From contig DXBT01000012.1 of assembly GCA_019116365.1 (NCBI GenBank), forward strand, positions 1 through 64,000: 64,000 nt of DNA. The letters run 5' to 3'. This document shows positions 1 through 9,600 of this stretch, in pieces. The notes under the pieces are model-generated. The model saw only the letters and a list, made by a program, of their open reading frames with translations, was not told the DNA's origin and did no database searches. This DNA comes from Barnesiella merdipullorum. Its GTDB lineage: Bacteria > Bacteroidota > Bacteroidia > Bacteroidales > Barnesiellaceae. The translations under genes were made by a program, and so were the position numbers. The stretch's first letter is position 1; the number at the start of each line of letters is the position of its first letter.

Positions 1-109
1 CGGACAAGTCCTCTTCCAGAGGGCGGATATCCGTGAAATTTATAATCAGCCGACAACTCCCGTTTGTGTTCCGGAGGCGGGTTCTGTCGAGCAACCTACT
101 TTATGGTAA
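1..109 (+). CDS. C-terminal end of a protein cut by the window edge, possibly a small helix-turn-helix protein
   Basis: An open frame runs in from the left edge (frame starting at base 2) and stops at TAA 107-109, giving 35 residues. Its first part, GQVLFQRADIREIYNQP, resembles the end of an excisionase-type (HTH_17) winged-helix domain, where a VLF-x-x-x-DI strand-helix junction is common. This is a family guess from one short stretch. A second frame (base 3 to about 140) is also open but is rich in Ser and Arg and looks like a shadow. The identity is uncertain; what is seen is only a plausible reading frame with a stop ahead of the tRNA terminator. Confidence 0.4.
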   Translation, partial: GQVLFQRADIREIYNQPTTPVCVPEAGSVEQPTLW

Positions 110-148
110 AATTTCTCCGGACAGCAGTGAAACGTAATACATCGGAAA

Positions 149-176
149 TAAAAAAGCCTCACTCTATGGTGAGGCT
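149..176 (-). terminator. Intrinsic terminator of the tRNA-Met transcript
   Basis: On the minus strand a 7-bp perfect stem (GCCTCAC/GTGAGGC, 156-162 with 169-175) is followed by an unbroken run of six T residues (+ strand A-run 150-155). It lies 16 bases beyond the 3' end of the tRNA gene. Confidence 0.7.
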
Positions 177-191
177 CCCTCAATGCTTTCG

Positions 192-265
192 TAGCGAGAC
201 CGGGGTATGATCCCGGGACCTCATGATTATGAATCATGCGCTCTAACCAACTGAGCTATCTCGCC
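192..265 (-). tRNA. tRNA-Met (anticodon CAU)
   Basis: Read on the minus strand, this 74-nt segment folds as a full cloverleaf. It has a 7-bp acceptor stem with a G1-U72 closing pair, a 4-bp D stem with loop AGTTGGTTA, a 5-bp anticodon stem CATGA/TCATG with loop TTCATAA (anticodon CAT), a 5-nt variable loop and a 5-bp T stem CCGGG/CCCGG. The CCA end is not encoded. The strong 5-bp anticodon stem and G1-U72 pair point to elongator Met rather than initiator; a lysidine-modified Ile2 tRNA cannot be excluded from sequence alone. The T loop reads ATCATAC, which departs from the usual TTCRANN at positions 54 and 58. Confidence 0.93.
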
Positions 266-306
266 ATCATGTCTATTTTTGCATCGACCACTTGTCAAAT
301 GCGGTG

Positions 307-338
307 CAAAGATAAACGATTATTTTGTACTACGCAAC
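307..338 (-). promoter_or_regulatory. Promoter of the tRNA-Met gene
   Basis: The minus strand carries TATCTTTG (307-314), a perfect match to the Bacteroides -7 box TAnnTTTG. A GTTG (335-338) follows 20 bases upstream as a -33 element. Transcription would start about 40 bases before the tRNA 5' end. Confidence 0.6.
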
Positions 339-393
339 AAATCGGTGTACTTTTTTCATCGAGAGTCCCCCACTCAAGCAATCTGTTAAAAAG

Positions 394-424
394 TTTGCGA
401 ATACTAAAAAAAGAGATATCTTTG
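394..424 (+). promoter_or_regulatory. Promoter of the small HTH regulator gene
   Basis: TTTG (394-397), a 19-base spacer and TATCTTTG (417-424) form a complete Bacteroides-type promoter. It points at the gene that starts at 490 and predicts a leader of about 60 bases. It is divergent from the tRNA promoter. Confidence 0.68.
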
Positions 425-489
425 TAGTTATCAACGACAAACAGAGAAGCACCATAAATTCTGTACACAAGAGGGGGAACAACAAAATT

Positions 490-696
490 ATGGAACCTAT
501 CGGTCAACTCATCAAAGCCAAACTAAAGGAAAGAGGCATGTCGGTTGCACACTTGGCCCGCCTTCTCTCATGCGAACGATCCAATCTTTACAGAGTCTTC
601 GAGAAAGAGAGTATCGATACCCGATTGTTATTACAAATTTCCCGGGCTCTCGAGTTTGACTTTTTCCAACTATACTCCAATGAGCTACAAAAGTAA
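490..696 (+). CDS. Small XRE/Cro-type helix-turn-helix DNA-binding protein (68 aa)
   Basis: The protein is a single HTH domain with no other part. The helices run GQLIKAKLKERGM, then SVAHLARLLSCERSNLYRVF as the HTH core, then the closing helix LLLQISRALEFDFFQLY. This arrangement is typical of short one-domain regulators in Bacteroidales. The ATG at 490 was chosen because the domain begins right after it and because the promoter at 394-424 leaves a reasonable leader; upstream in-frame codons would extend into that promoter. Its target is unknown. The neighbouring secreted protein and lipoprotein (803-2194) lie on the same strand 106 bases downstream, so a role in their control is possible but not shown. 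Confidence 0.8.
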   Translation: MEPIGQLIKAKLKERGMSVAHLARLLSCERSNLYRVFEKESIDTRLLLQISRALEFDFFQLYSNELQK

Positions 697-802
697 GCGA
701 CCGTATCAATTACCACACAAAAACGTATCCTTTTTGATACACATTTCTACCGTTTTTTTAATTCTTTTTTACGTTATTTGTACAATCAAGGATTAATACA
801 AA

Positions 803-1708
803 ATGCTAAAAGCCTTAAAATCTTATCTATGCAACGTAGGCGCAATATGCCTGCTATGCTTACTGTTATCGCCGCTCACGCTGTCGGCACAAGAGGTTGT
901 CAATATCTTTCAAGTAGGCGGCGACATCTGTGAACCCGTCACGCTGAAGACCTCGAAAGGAGATTATACCTTCCGCTCCAGCATTACTATCCATGGCAAC
1001 ATCAGTTGGTTCGAAGCCTATGATTGCCAAGGAAACCAAATTGTCAATCCCTCGGGATCGACATCTACTGCCAGCGGTCAGGCTACCGTGCGCACCTATG
1101 TTCTCAAGACCCTATATGAAAGCAGCCGTTCCGGCAGCAGTTCATATTCAAGCAATACGCAAGAATCGTCCCAACGAGTCATCGAAAACACTATCACCCA
1201 TGTGGGCAGCAGCATGGGGCGTTTTGCTTCGTCCATGGCATACTGGCCGGCAGCCGGATACCCCAACCTCACGCTCAACTTAGGAGCCTCGCATCTATTC
1301 GGCGAGTTTGCTCGATTAAAAGCCTGCTTGGGTGGTGCCGGCGGCTTTATTCTCTATGGGGGTGTAGGCAAAGACTGGATCTTCAAAGGTGAGAATCACG
1401 AAAAACTCTCGTGGCATTGTGGCCTTGGCTATTATGGCAGTTGGGGCTACGACAGTGAACATGAATTCGACATGGGCATCACCTTCTCCGAGACACCCGT
1501 ATGCCCGGGATATGCCCTAAGTTTGGACTTGTCGTACAGCTACTTCTTTGGCGATACAACCCGTTTCGGCCTCATTGGAGGAGCCGGTATAGGTGTAGGT
1601 CGGATAAAAGACATCTTCGAGATGCAAACCCAAGACCGTTTCGCCGGTAAGTTTGTTTGGGACGTAACTTTGGGTATAGCCGTAAAGCTATTTGCCGACA
1701 GCCACTAA
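803..1708 (+). CDS. Secreted, probably outer-membrane beta-barrel-like protein of unknown function (301 aa)
   Basis: Residues 1-29 form a clear Sec signal peptide (hydrophobic CLLCLLLSPLTLSA ahead of the cleavage site before QEV). A first part up to about residue 100 is beta-rich and has two Cys. A Ser/Thr/Gln-rich linker (about 105-135) follows. From about 145 to the end, short amphipathic strands alternate with turns rich in Gly, Asn and Asp (LTLNLGASHLFG, GLGYYGSWGY, YALSLDLSYSYFFG, LIGGAGIGVGR), as in small outer-membrane barrels. I do not recognise a named family. It is followed 57 bases later by a lipoprotein gene and then a terminator, so the two probably form one unit. Confidence 0.75.
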   Translation: MLKALKSYLCNVGAICLLCLLLSPLTLSAQEVVNIFQVGGDICEPVTLKTSKGDYTFRSSITIHGNISWFEAYDCQGNQIVNPSGSTSTASGQATVRTYVLKTLYESSRSGSSSYSSNTQESSQRVIENTITHVGSSMGRFASSMAYWPAAGYPNLTLNLGASHLFGEFARLKACLGGAGGFILYGGVGKDWIFKGENHEKLSWHCGLGYYGSWGYDSEHEFDMGITFSETPVCPGYALSLDLSYSYFFGDTTRFGLIGGAGIGVGRIKDIFEMQTQDRFAGKFVWDVTLGIAVKLFADSH

Positions 1709-1765
1709 AACAAGTACATAACCGAATCTTTAACTAAAACAGAAATCCTAAAAACGAATAGAACC

Positions 1766-2194
1766 ATGAAAAGCAAAAACTGGAGAGATAAACGATATCT
1801 CTTTCTCACATTTGTGTGTGCAATGCTGTATATAGGTGTTGCCGGGATAATAACCTCTTGCAGTAAAGACGACGAAGCCAACGGGGACAGCGACATTATT
1901 ACGCTCGATTCGACCTATGGAGCTTCGATAGACGGATCTTTCATATTCCACCCCAAGTTCATGCGACTGGGCATATTCTCAGACGATGTAGTAGCCGAGG
2001 TAGGACCCGTGAGCAGCATCTATGATATCACCTACATCCCCGAAGGGGGCTGGGCCGACGAGCTACCGGTTAAGGAGGGTTATGGATATGTGGTTCACAA
2101 CAAAGACCTCCAGCGGTATTCGCGGGTATATATCGTGGAAAAGACCGAGACACACACCATCGCCCAATACCAATGTCCGTTTATTCCCGAATAA
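1766..2194 (+). CDS. Small lipoprotein of unknown function (142 aa)
   Basis: The N terminus carries a hydrophobic segment and a lipobox ending ITSC (Cys at about residue 32), followed by SKDDEANGDSD. Such an acidic stretch after the acylated Cys resembles the lipoprotein export signal for surface display in Bacteroidota, so a surface location is inferred. The mature part is about 110 residues, beta-rich, with a conspicuous Gly-Trp-Ala turn and Tyr-rich strands near its end. No family is recognised. It lies downstream of the secreted protein at 803-1708 and is probably co-transcribed; the pair ends at the terminator 2218-2255. Confidence 0.75.
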   Translation: MKSKNWRDKRYLFLTFVCAMLYIGVAGIITSCSKDDEANGDSDIITLDSTYGASIDGSFIFHPKFMRLGIFSDDVVAEVGPVSSIYDITYIPEGGWADELPVKEGYGYVVHNKDLQRYSRVYIVEKTETHTIAQYQCPFIPE

Positions 2195-2217
2195 AACGCA
2201 AAGACAATGTTCTAACA

Positions 2218-2255
2218 ACAAAACGCCCCGTCGCTGTAACGACAGGGCGTTTTGT
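2218..2255. terminator. Bidirectional intrinsic terminator between convergent genes
   Basis: An 11-bp stem ACAAAACGCCC/GGGCGTTTTGT with a second inner stem GTCG/CGAC has T runs leaving it on both strands. It separates the lipoprotein gene (ending at 2194, plus strand) from the P-type ATPase gene (ending at 2309, minus strand) and can serve both. Confidence 0.85.
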
Positions 2256-2308
2256 TATTTCTATTTACAGGTTCTTTTGGTAGAGACCATGCCCCCACAG
2301 ACTTCGAT

Positions 2309-5032
2309 TCACGCCATCAACCGGCGTATGAGCCGATAGATCTCACCTATCCACAACACGATCGAGGTACCGGCAAAGATGTAGAGCCAATCCATAGGCT
2401 GCAAGGGAGTCACACCGAACAAGGAACCTCCCACACTCACGATGAGTATCTGCCCGGCCAGGATAATAAGGGTCACCCACAGGAAGCCTTTGCACGAAGC
2501 CAACCGACTGAAGGCCGACTGTACATTACCAAAGGCCTTGGCATTGAACATGTTCCAGAACTGCAGAAACACGAATATCGAGAAGAACAGCGTGAGCTCA
2601 TAACGGGTGAGGCCATCGGGCACCGGCGTGAAATTGAAGAAGTTACCCAGGAAGAGCCGCAGGTCAAACTGGGCTATCGAGGTCACATCGACATGCTTGA
2701 AGTATTGCAGCAGCCCAAACAGCAGTAGTACGAAGGCGATACCGGTACCGATGATACCCTTGCCCATGGCGCGGGTCACAATGTTGTCGTTGAGGTGACG
2801 GGGTTTGTCGCGCATCACCCGTTCGTCGGGCGGCAGCGAGGCCAAGGCCAGAGCAGCAAAGGTATCCATGATAAGGTTCACCCACAACATCTGCGTGACG
2901 GTGAGGGGCGACTCGGTACCCAGGAAAGCACCGATGAGCACAATGAGACACGCAGCCACGTTGATGGTCATCTGGAAAAGAATAAACTTCTGGATATTGC
3001 GATAGAGCGAACGCCCCCACAGCACGGCTTTGGTGATGCTGCCAAACGAATTGTCGATGATGGTAATGTCGCTGGCCTCCTTGGCTACCGAGGTGCCGTC
3101 GCCCATCGAAAGGCCCACCTGTGCCGCGTTGAGAGCCGGGGCATCGTTGGTGCCGTCGCCGGTCACGGCCACCACCTCGTCTTGCGACTGCAAGAGTTTC
3201 ACCAGCCGCTCCTTGTCCATGGGACGGGCCCGGGCAATAACCTTCAGGTCGGGGATACGCTCGAGCAGCGTCTTGTCGTCGAGATTGGCAAACTCGGGGC
3301 CGGTGATGATGTTGCGATCGCCATCCTCGGGTTGCCACAACGAAATCTGACGGGCTATCTCGCGAGCCGTCGCAGGGGTATCGCCCGTCACGATTTTCAC
3401 TTTTATCCCCGCTTTCAAGCAGTCGGCCACGGCAGCGGGGACCTCTTTGCGCACGGGGTCGGCAATCGCCGTTACCCCCAGGAAGGTGAGGCGGATGTGG
3501 GGTGCCAGATGTCCGGCCAAGAAATAGGGGCCGTCGTCGTCCACCAACGCATAGGCAAAGCCCAGTGTACGCATGGCCTGGTTTTGGTATTGCAACAGTT
3601 TCTCCTCCACAGCCGGGCGGCGGCTGTCCATGGGCACCAACCCCTGAGCCGTAACCATTTGAGAGCAGAAGTTCATCACATACTCGGGAGCTCCCTTTAC
3701 ATAAATCACCCGATGGTTGAGCAAGGGCGAATCGACCACCGTAGCCATGTACTTGCGCTCGGTCGAGAAGGTGAGTTGCTCCACCACATGAGCCTCGTTG
3801 CGCAACCCGGCATAGTCGATACCCTGATCGGCCATCCACAGCAGCAAAGCACCTTCGGTGGGATTGCCCAGCACCTTCACGCCATTGGCTCCCTCGTCGA
3901 GGTGAGCCGTAGAATTGGCGGCAATGCCTTCAAAGATAATCTCCTTGATATTCGAGTCGGGGGCATAGTCAAATGCGGCCTCACTCACCCGCATCTGGTT
4001 TTGGGTGAGGGTACCCGTCTTGTCGGTACAGATAACCGTTGCGGCCCCCATCGTCTCGCAGGCGTGCATCTTGCGCACCAGGTTATTGTTGGCCAGCATG
4101 CGTTTCATACTCATGGCCAGACTCAGAGTCACACTCATGGGCAACCCCTCGGGTACAGCCACCACAATCACCGTTACGGCAATCATGGCGGTCGAGAGCA
4201 GATAGCTACCGAAGTTGAGCCAGTCGAGCTCCGGATGGTCGGTGAGATAAATCACCGTGCGGGCTATGAAGATGATAGCGGCAATCACATAACTGGCCTT
4301 GGTGATGAAGGCGGCCAGCGTATTGAGCTGCTTGTCGAGAGGTGTCTGGGTATTGTTTTCGATTTGCGAACCGGTATAGACCTTGCCATACTCGGTAGCG
4401 TCGCCCACCTGGGTAACCCGCATCACGCCGTAACCACCCAACATGGTCGAACCGTTCATCACGGCATTGGAGGGATAGGTAGCTTCCTTGTCAAAGTCGG
4501 CCTCGACCGTCGTCTTGGTAGCCATGGGCTCACCGGTAAGCGACGACTCATTGACCTGCATCGAGACGGCACTCAACAAAATACCGTCGGCCGGTATTTC
4601 GTCGCCGGCATTGAGCATGACGATATCGCCCACCACAATATCCCGTTTGGGAATCTCGAGGATGTGCCCCCCACGCACCACCTTCACGGGAAGGTCGTCG
4701 TTCACCTGGTTGAGGATATCGAACTTGCGGGCGGCACTCATTTCAAACAGGAAGCCTACCACCGTGGCCAGCAAAATGGCCAGGGCAATACCCGCCGGCT
4801 CAAACAGGGCCGAGAGCCCGGCCTCGCCCGTTGCCACATGATAGACAGCCACCGCTATCGAGAGGAGCAGGGCTACCAGCAGAATACGGATAATAGGGTC
4901 GGAAAACTTCTCCAAAAACAGTTTCCACATAGGGGTTCTTGCCGGGGGCGTCAACACGTTTTCGCCATACTTTTCCCGACTCTTCAGCACCTCCGCCTCA
5001 CTCAGGCCGGTGTATTCCAATTTCGAGCTCAT
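2309..5032 (-). CDS. Calcium-transporting P-type ATPase, PMCA/SERCA-like (907 aa)
   Basis: This inner-membrane pump should export a divalent cation, most likely Ca2+, with ATP hydrolysis. All P-type hallmarks are present: an N-terminal cation-ATPase domain, the actuator motif TGEP, the PEGLP motif in membrane helix 4 (type IIB pumps have this form), the phosphorylation motif DKTGTLT (Asp near residue 337), the nucleotide-site motif KGAPE and the hinge TGDGTNDAP (about 624-632). About ten membrane segments are visible and the length is normal. The gene starts 32 bases after hisS with no terminator between them, so the two are probably co-transcribed. Ca2+ rather than Mn2+ or Na+ is inferred from overall similarity to the plasma-membrane calcium ATPase type, not from tested residues. 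Confidence 0.9.
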   Translation of the reverse strand: MSSKLEYTGLSEAEVLKSREKYGENVLTPPARTPMWKLFLEKFSDPIIRILLVALLLSIAVAVYHVATGEAGLSALFEPAGIALAILLATVVGFLFEMSAARKFDILNQVNDDLPVKVVRGGHILEIPKRDIVVGDIVMLNAGDEIPADGILLSAVSMQVNESSLTGEPMATKTTVEADFDKEATYPSNAVMNGSTMLGGYGVMRVTQVGDATEYGKVYTGSQIENNTQTPLDKQLNTLAAFITKASYVIAAIIFIARTVIYLTDHPELDWLNFGSYLLSTAMIAVTVIVVAVPEGLPMSVTLSLAMSMKRMLANNNLVRKMHACETMGAATVICTDKTGTLTQNQMRVSEAAFDYAPDSNIKEIIFEGIAANSTAHLDEGANGVKVLGNPTEGALLLWMADQGIDYAGLRNEAHVVEQLTFSTERKYMATVVDSPLLNHRVIYVKGAPEYVMNFCSQMVTAQGLVPMDSRRPAVEEKLLQYQNQAMRTLGFAYALVDDDGPYFLAGHLAPHIRLTFLGVTAIADPVRKEVPAAVADCLKAGIKVKIVTGDTPATAREIARQISLWQPEDGDRNIITGPEFANLDDKTLLERIPDLKVIARARPMDKERLVKLLQSQDEVVAVTGDGTNDAPALNAAQVGLSMGDGTSVAKEASDITIIDNSFGSITKAVLWGRSLYRNIQKFILFQMTINVAACLIVLIGAFLGTESPLTVTQMLWVNLIMDTFAALALASLPPDERVMRDKPRHLNDNIVTRAMGKGIIGTGIAFVLLLFGLLQYFKHVDVTSIAQFDLRLFLGNFFNFTPVPDGLTRYELTLFFSIFVFLQFWNMFNAKAFGNVQSAFSRLASCKGFLWVTLIILAGQILIVSVGGSLFGVTPLQPMDWLYIFAGTSIVLWIGEIYRLIRRLMA

Positions 5033-5064
5033 CAGTTCTATTGTCTATTATTTATCATTTTGCA

Positions 5065-6426
5065 TCAGGCAAACAGGGCTATCACCTCATCGAGAGTGAG
5101 CAACGACTGCTCGCCGGTTGTCATGTTTTTCAATGCAATTTTCCCGGCTGCGATTTCGGTCTCGCCCACCAGGGCCACATATTGGGCTCCGATTGAATCG
5201 GCATATCCCATCTGTTTTTTCATCTTGGCCGACTCGGGATAGATTTCGGCCCGGATGCCGGCAGCCCGTAACCGGGCCAAATGGCTCAAGCAAACGGCAC
5301 TCTCTTTCTCCCCGAAGTTGACGAAAAGCACCTGGGTCGATTGCATCGACTCCTTGGGATAGAGATCGAGCTGATTGAGCACGTCGAAGATGCGGTCGGC
5401 ACCAAACGAGATTCCCACGCCCGATACACCCGGCAGGCCGAATACACCCGTCAGGTTGTCGTAACGGCCACCGCCCGTAATGCTGCCAATCTGCACGTCG
5501 AGCGCCTTTACCTCGAGAATGGCTCCCGTATAGTAGTTGAGGCCGCGGGCCAGGGTCAAGTCTATTTCGAGAGTCGAGCGCAAAGGCGAAGCCGAGAGTT
5601 TCTGCAAGATATACTCCAGTTCGTCGATACCCTTCACTCCTGTTTCCGAACCGGCCAGTTCGCGACGCAGCACCTGCAACTTCTCCTCATTGCTGCCTTG
5701 CAGTTGGATAATGGGTTGCAGGCGGGCCACAGCCTCCTCGGACAGCCCCTTCTCCAACAGTTCGGCATTGACCTTGTCGAGCCCCATCTTGTCGAGCTTA
5801 TCGATGGCTACGGTAATATCGACAATCTTCTCGGGAGCCCCTATCCACTCGGCAATACCGCTCAATATCTTGCGGTTGTTGAGCTTGATGGCCACCCGTA
5901 TGCCCAGGCGGGAAAATACCTCGTCGATCATCTCGATGAGCTCTACCTCGTTCAACAGCGAGTCGGAACCCACCACATCGGCATCGCACTGGTAGAACTC
6001 GCGGTAACGGCCCTTTTGCGGACGGTCGGCTCGCCAAACGGGTTGTATCTGATAACGCTTGAAGGGGAAGGTGAGTTCGTTACGGTGCATCACCACGAAG
6101 CGGGCAAATGGCACCGTGAGGTCATAACGCAACCCCTTTTCGCACAAGCGGGCAGCCAACCGGTTGAGGTTTCGCTCGGCCAAATCGGCCTCGGTCACAT
6201 CGGAGAGGAAATCGCCCGAGTTGAGCACCTTGAACAAAAGTTTGTCACCCTCTTCGCCATATTTGCCCATGAGCGTTTGCAGGGTCTCCATGGCCGGAGT
6301 CTCGATTTGGCGGAAGCCATAAAGAGCAAAGACTTGTTTTATCGTATCGAAAATGTAATTGCGCTTGGCCATCTCATCGACCGAGAAGTCGCGCGTACCT
6401 TTGGGTATGGAAGGTTTTGCCGTCAT
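5065..6426 (-). CDS. hisS: Histidyl-tRNA synthetase (453 aa)
   Basis: This class II aminoacyl-tRNA synthetase charges tRNA-His in the cytoplasm. The N terminus has the family signature KGTRDF. Motif 2 is seen at RYQIQPVWRAD with the following REFYQCDAD, the HisA segment at ARGLNYYTGAILE, and motif 3 at GVGISFGADRI. The anticodon-binding domain fills the last 90 or so residues. The start at 6426 (MTAKPSIPKGTRDF) was preferred to the in-frame upstream ATG at 6480, which would add 18 residues not typical of the family and would shorten the leader from the predicted promoter at 6555. Length fits the family. Confidence 0.96.
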   Translation of the reverse strand: MTAKPSIPKGTRDFSVDEMAKRNYIFDTIKQVFALYGFRQIETPAMETLQTLMGKYGEEGDKLLFKVLNSGDFLSDVTEADLAERNLNRLAARLCEKGLRYDLTVPFARFVVMHRNELTFPFKRYQIQPVWRADRPQKGRYREFYQCDADVVGSDSLLNEVELIEMIDEVFSRLGIRVAIKLNNRKILSGIAEWIGAPEKIVDITVAIDKLDKMGLDKVNAELLEKGLSEEAVARLQPIIQLQGSNEEKLQVLRRELAGSETGVKGIDELEYILQKLSASPLRSTLEIDLTLARGLNYYTGAILEVKALDVQIGSITGGGRYDNLTGVFGLPGVSGVGISFGADRIFDVLNQLDLYPKESMQSTQVLFVNFGEKESAVCLSHLARLRAAGIRAEIYPESAKMKKQMGYADSIGAQYVALVGETEIAAGKIALKNMTTGEQSLLTLDEVIALFA

Positions 6427-6554
6427 ATATTCATCTGTTTTATTTTCCAACAAGAGATCCCCGTCATGATCCGTTCTCAAGGAAAAGCCTCACCCGGCAT
6501 TGCACAGTTGCCGTTTGACCGGGGATAATCGGTTGTGCACTTTACTTTTCCTCG

Positions 6555-6562
6555 CAAAGATA
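6555..6562 (-). promoter_or_regulatory. -7 promoter element upstream of hisS
   Basis: TATCTTTG on the minus strand matches the Bacteroides -7 box and is placed about 130 bases upstream of the hisS start. No good TTTG lies 19-21 bases further upstream, so the -33 part is weak. Confidence 0.45.
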
Positions 6563-6645
6563 ATGCAAAAATGTGAGATAGTGCACATCCACCGGAATAT
6601 AGTTACCGGGTAACCCGCAAGTCCAATCGGGGTAGAAAAAACAGA

Positions 6646-6673
6646 TGCCTCATCCCATTTGTGGAATGAGGCA
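6646..6673 (-). terminator. Terminator of the six-barrel protein operon
   Basis: On the minus strand an 8-bp stem TGCCTCAT/ATGAGGCA is followed by TCTGTTTTTTC. It lies 26 bases after the stop codon of the gene 6699-10127. Confidence 0.8.
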
Positions 6674-6698
6674 CCCGAGATTGTATTATAGTCACGTA

Positions 6699-9600
6699 TC
6701 AGAACCGATAGGCCGTACCCAACGAAACCCGTCCTACCCCAATGAAGTGGTGGGTGTTAAGTACTCCGTCATACAACTTGTCGTCCCAAAGAGTCATCGA
6801 CGGCTCTACAAACAGATCAACCGAGCGCGACACATTCCAACGCATCTGCACGCCACCCCGGGCTACCCAGCCTATACCCCCCTCGCTGTTGTAGTTGCTC
6901 CAGCCCAAACCGGTACCCAACGAAGCTATCAGATGGAAACGGCGATCGGGGTCGGGCTCGAAGAGCGACGAGAGATTAAGCAGATAGTCGGCATGGAGTG
7001 TACCTACATTGAGGGTGCGCGAAGAGTGCGGCGCGATAAAGTCGTAGCCAAGCCCTACCGATATGCCCGATACCCCCGTGAGCCAACGGCCCAAAGAGAG
7101 GTCGGCACCTACCGACACCTTGCGGTACTGGTCCATCATGATGGTCTCGCTGAAGAGCGACGGACCCACCGATACCGACACGAAATTTCGACGGTCGGGA
7201 GCTCGACGTCCCGCAGCCACGGCACCGCCGCCCAGCTTGTAATTGAGACCTACCAGCACACGCCCCTCGGGATCGAAATTATTATAACTGTGAGGCATGT
7301 GCGACGCTACAAGTTGCGGCTCGATGAAGAGGTCGATATCGGACGAAAGGTTGAAGCGTCCCTGGAGACCGGCCCGCGCGCCATAGACAAACTCGTTCTT
7401 CTTCTGATAATTACCCGCTCCACCATACACACCTACCAAGGCCAGCAGGTCAAATATGCGGTCGGGGTTATACCCGGCCGTAAAGGCCGACAGGTTGAAG
7501 AGATAATCGGCCGAAAGCGACAGGGCCATATATTGCGACCGGGTAGTATAATAGCCATAATCCAAGCCCAACCGCCAGGCCGACAGCGGGGTGTACCACT
7601 TGCCCAGCGAAGCGAATACGCCATACCCTTTGGTAAAGTTGAAACCACTCTCCCGGAGCCAACGACCCGTATAACCTACCGAGAGGAAATATTTGTCGGA
7701 GTTGTCGTAGGCTGCATGGTTGGCCTGGTAGTCATACCGGTCGAGCCGATACTGAAGGCCCACATTGACCGAAGCATGCAGGTCGAACGGAGTTTCGCCA
7801 AAGCTCTCGCGCGAGTAATTCTTCCCGAAGGCCCGCAACTGCGGTTCGATAAACAGGCCTACCCCCGAGCCCACATTCCACAACCCCTGCAGGCTCAATG
7901 CCGCACCGGGATAGAAAGCGGTGTGATAGCTGGTTGCATAGGAGAGCACGGCTCCTACCCCCAGGTTGGCCTCGAATACCCGCGAGGGGTTATAGCCATA
8001 TAGCGTCGAGTTGATATTCCACAGATAGTCGAGCTGCACGAGACCGAATTTGCGATAGCCGGGTTCGGAGTCGCCATACACGCCACCACCGGCCGACAGT
8101 CTTACACCCGATGCAGCCGTAAACCATTTGCCCAAATAGAGCGAAGCCATGGGGCCCATGCGGTCGAGGGGCCGGGTGAACAGGTCGTGATGCAAAATTC
8201 CAGCGGCACCTACACTGATACCATAGAACATGTGGTCGGCAAAATTCTCGTTGCGGAACTCCTGAGCCTTATCCAGTGTGCCGTGTCGCATGCCATATCC
8301 ATAGAGATAATAGGTGAGACCGGCCGTTACGGTGGGTACCACGTCGATATCGGAAAAGAGCCCGTGCTCCCAACGGTTATCCTGACCTACATTCAGTCGG
8401 GGCTCGATAAAGAGACCAAACATGTCGTTGAGACGGAAAGCGCCATTCAATCCTACGCCTACGCCCAAGCCGTGCTCGAAGTGGCCTTCGGACGAAACGT
8501 AATCGTAATTGAGACCTCCCACCCCACTCAACGAGAAGACGCGGTCGCGGTCATAACCATAGAAGAGATTGGTAAAGTTGAGCAAATAATCGAGTTGAGC
8601 CCCCACGCCCAGCGTGCGATGCGACGAATATTGGGCATCGAGCGACGAGAAGTTGAACAGCAGGCGGGTACCCGAAACCGAGTTCCACCAGGTGCCCACA
8701 CCGCCAAAGATGCGGTATCCCTTGTTGGGGAAGGGGTTGGAAATCGACGACTTCATCGCTCCCACAAAACCGGCTCCCATCGTCAGATAGAGGTCACCGA
8801 TGCCCCGGGGCAAATCGAACTTGTCTTCCTTCATCGCCGAACGGTCGAAATGGGCGGCAATAGGTCGATAGGTAATACCGGCCAATAGAGAGGGCAGAGG
8901 ATCGACAGCGCTCAGTCCATCGCCCCAGGCCCCATTGGAAAAGAAATCGACCCGAGGTTCGATGAACAGACCTATATGACTCGACAGGCGGAAAACCCCG
9001 TGCAGACCGGCGCCCACGCCCCACCGGCCATTGAGCCGGTCATCGACGGCCACCGAATGGTAACCGACACCCAGCAGTCCCGACATCTCGAATACGCGGC
9101 TGGGATCATATCCGCCAAAAAGCGAGTGCATGTTGAAGAGGTAATCGAGCTGAGCCCCAAACGACGCCTTGTTGAAAGCTTCGCCGGTTTCCAAATAGCG
9201 CATTACCCCCGACAATCGCAATGCCGATACCGGCGTGAACTGCTCGCCTATCGACAGCATGGTCGTACATCCGGGATCGAGCAGCGGGTTTACCCGGCTC
9301 GTCAATGTCGAAGAAAAGCCTCCGGCCAAGGAGAAGAACAGCCCTTGCTGGGCACCCCAGAAAGGTTCGTGGCGACGCACCGGTGCCGAAAGCAGGCGAT
9401 ACCCTACACCGGCCATGAGCGAGGCATCCCAGTCGTAACGCATCCAGGTCTTTATCCCGTCGATACCGTCGGAATAGAGTCCTACCCGAGGCTCGAGGTA
9501 GAAGAAAGTGAGCGGCGAAAAGTTGAAGCGGGTCTGCATACCCAGGCGGAAACCGCCCGCATGAGTCCAGTTGCCCCGCCGGTAAAGCAATTGGTATTCA

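Noticed and set aside
46..237. A short minus-strand frame running from the tRNA into the left edge
   Set aside because: It begins within the tRNA gene and crosses its terminator.
2795..5242. An 815-codon plus-strand open frame over the P-type ATPase
   Set aside because: The minus strand carries every P-type ATPase motif in order. The plus frame is a shadow rich in His and Gly.
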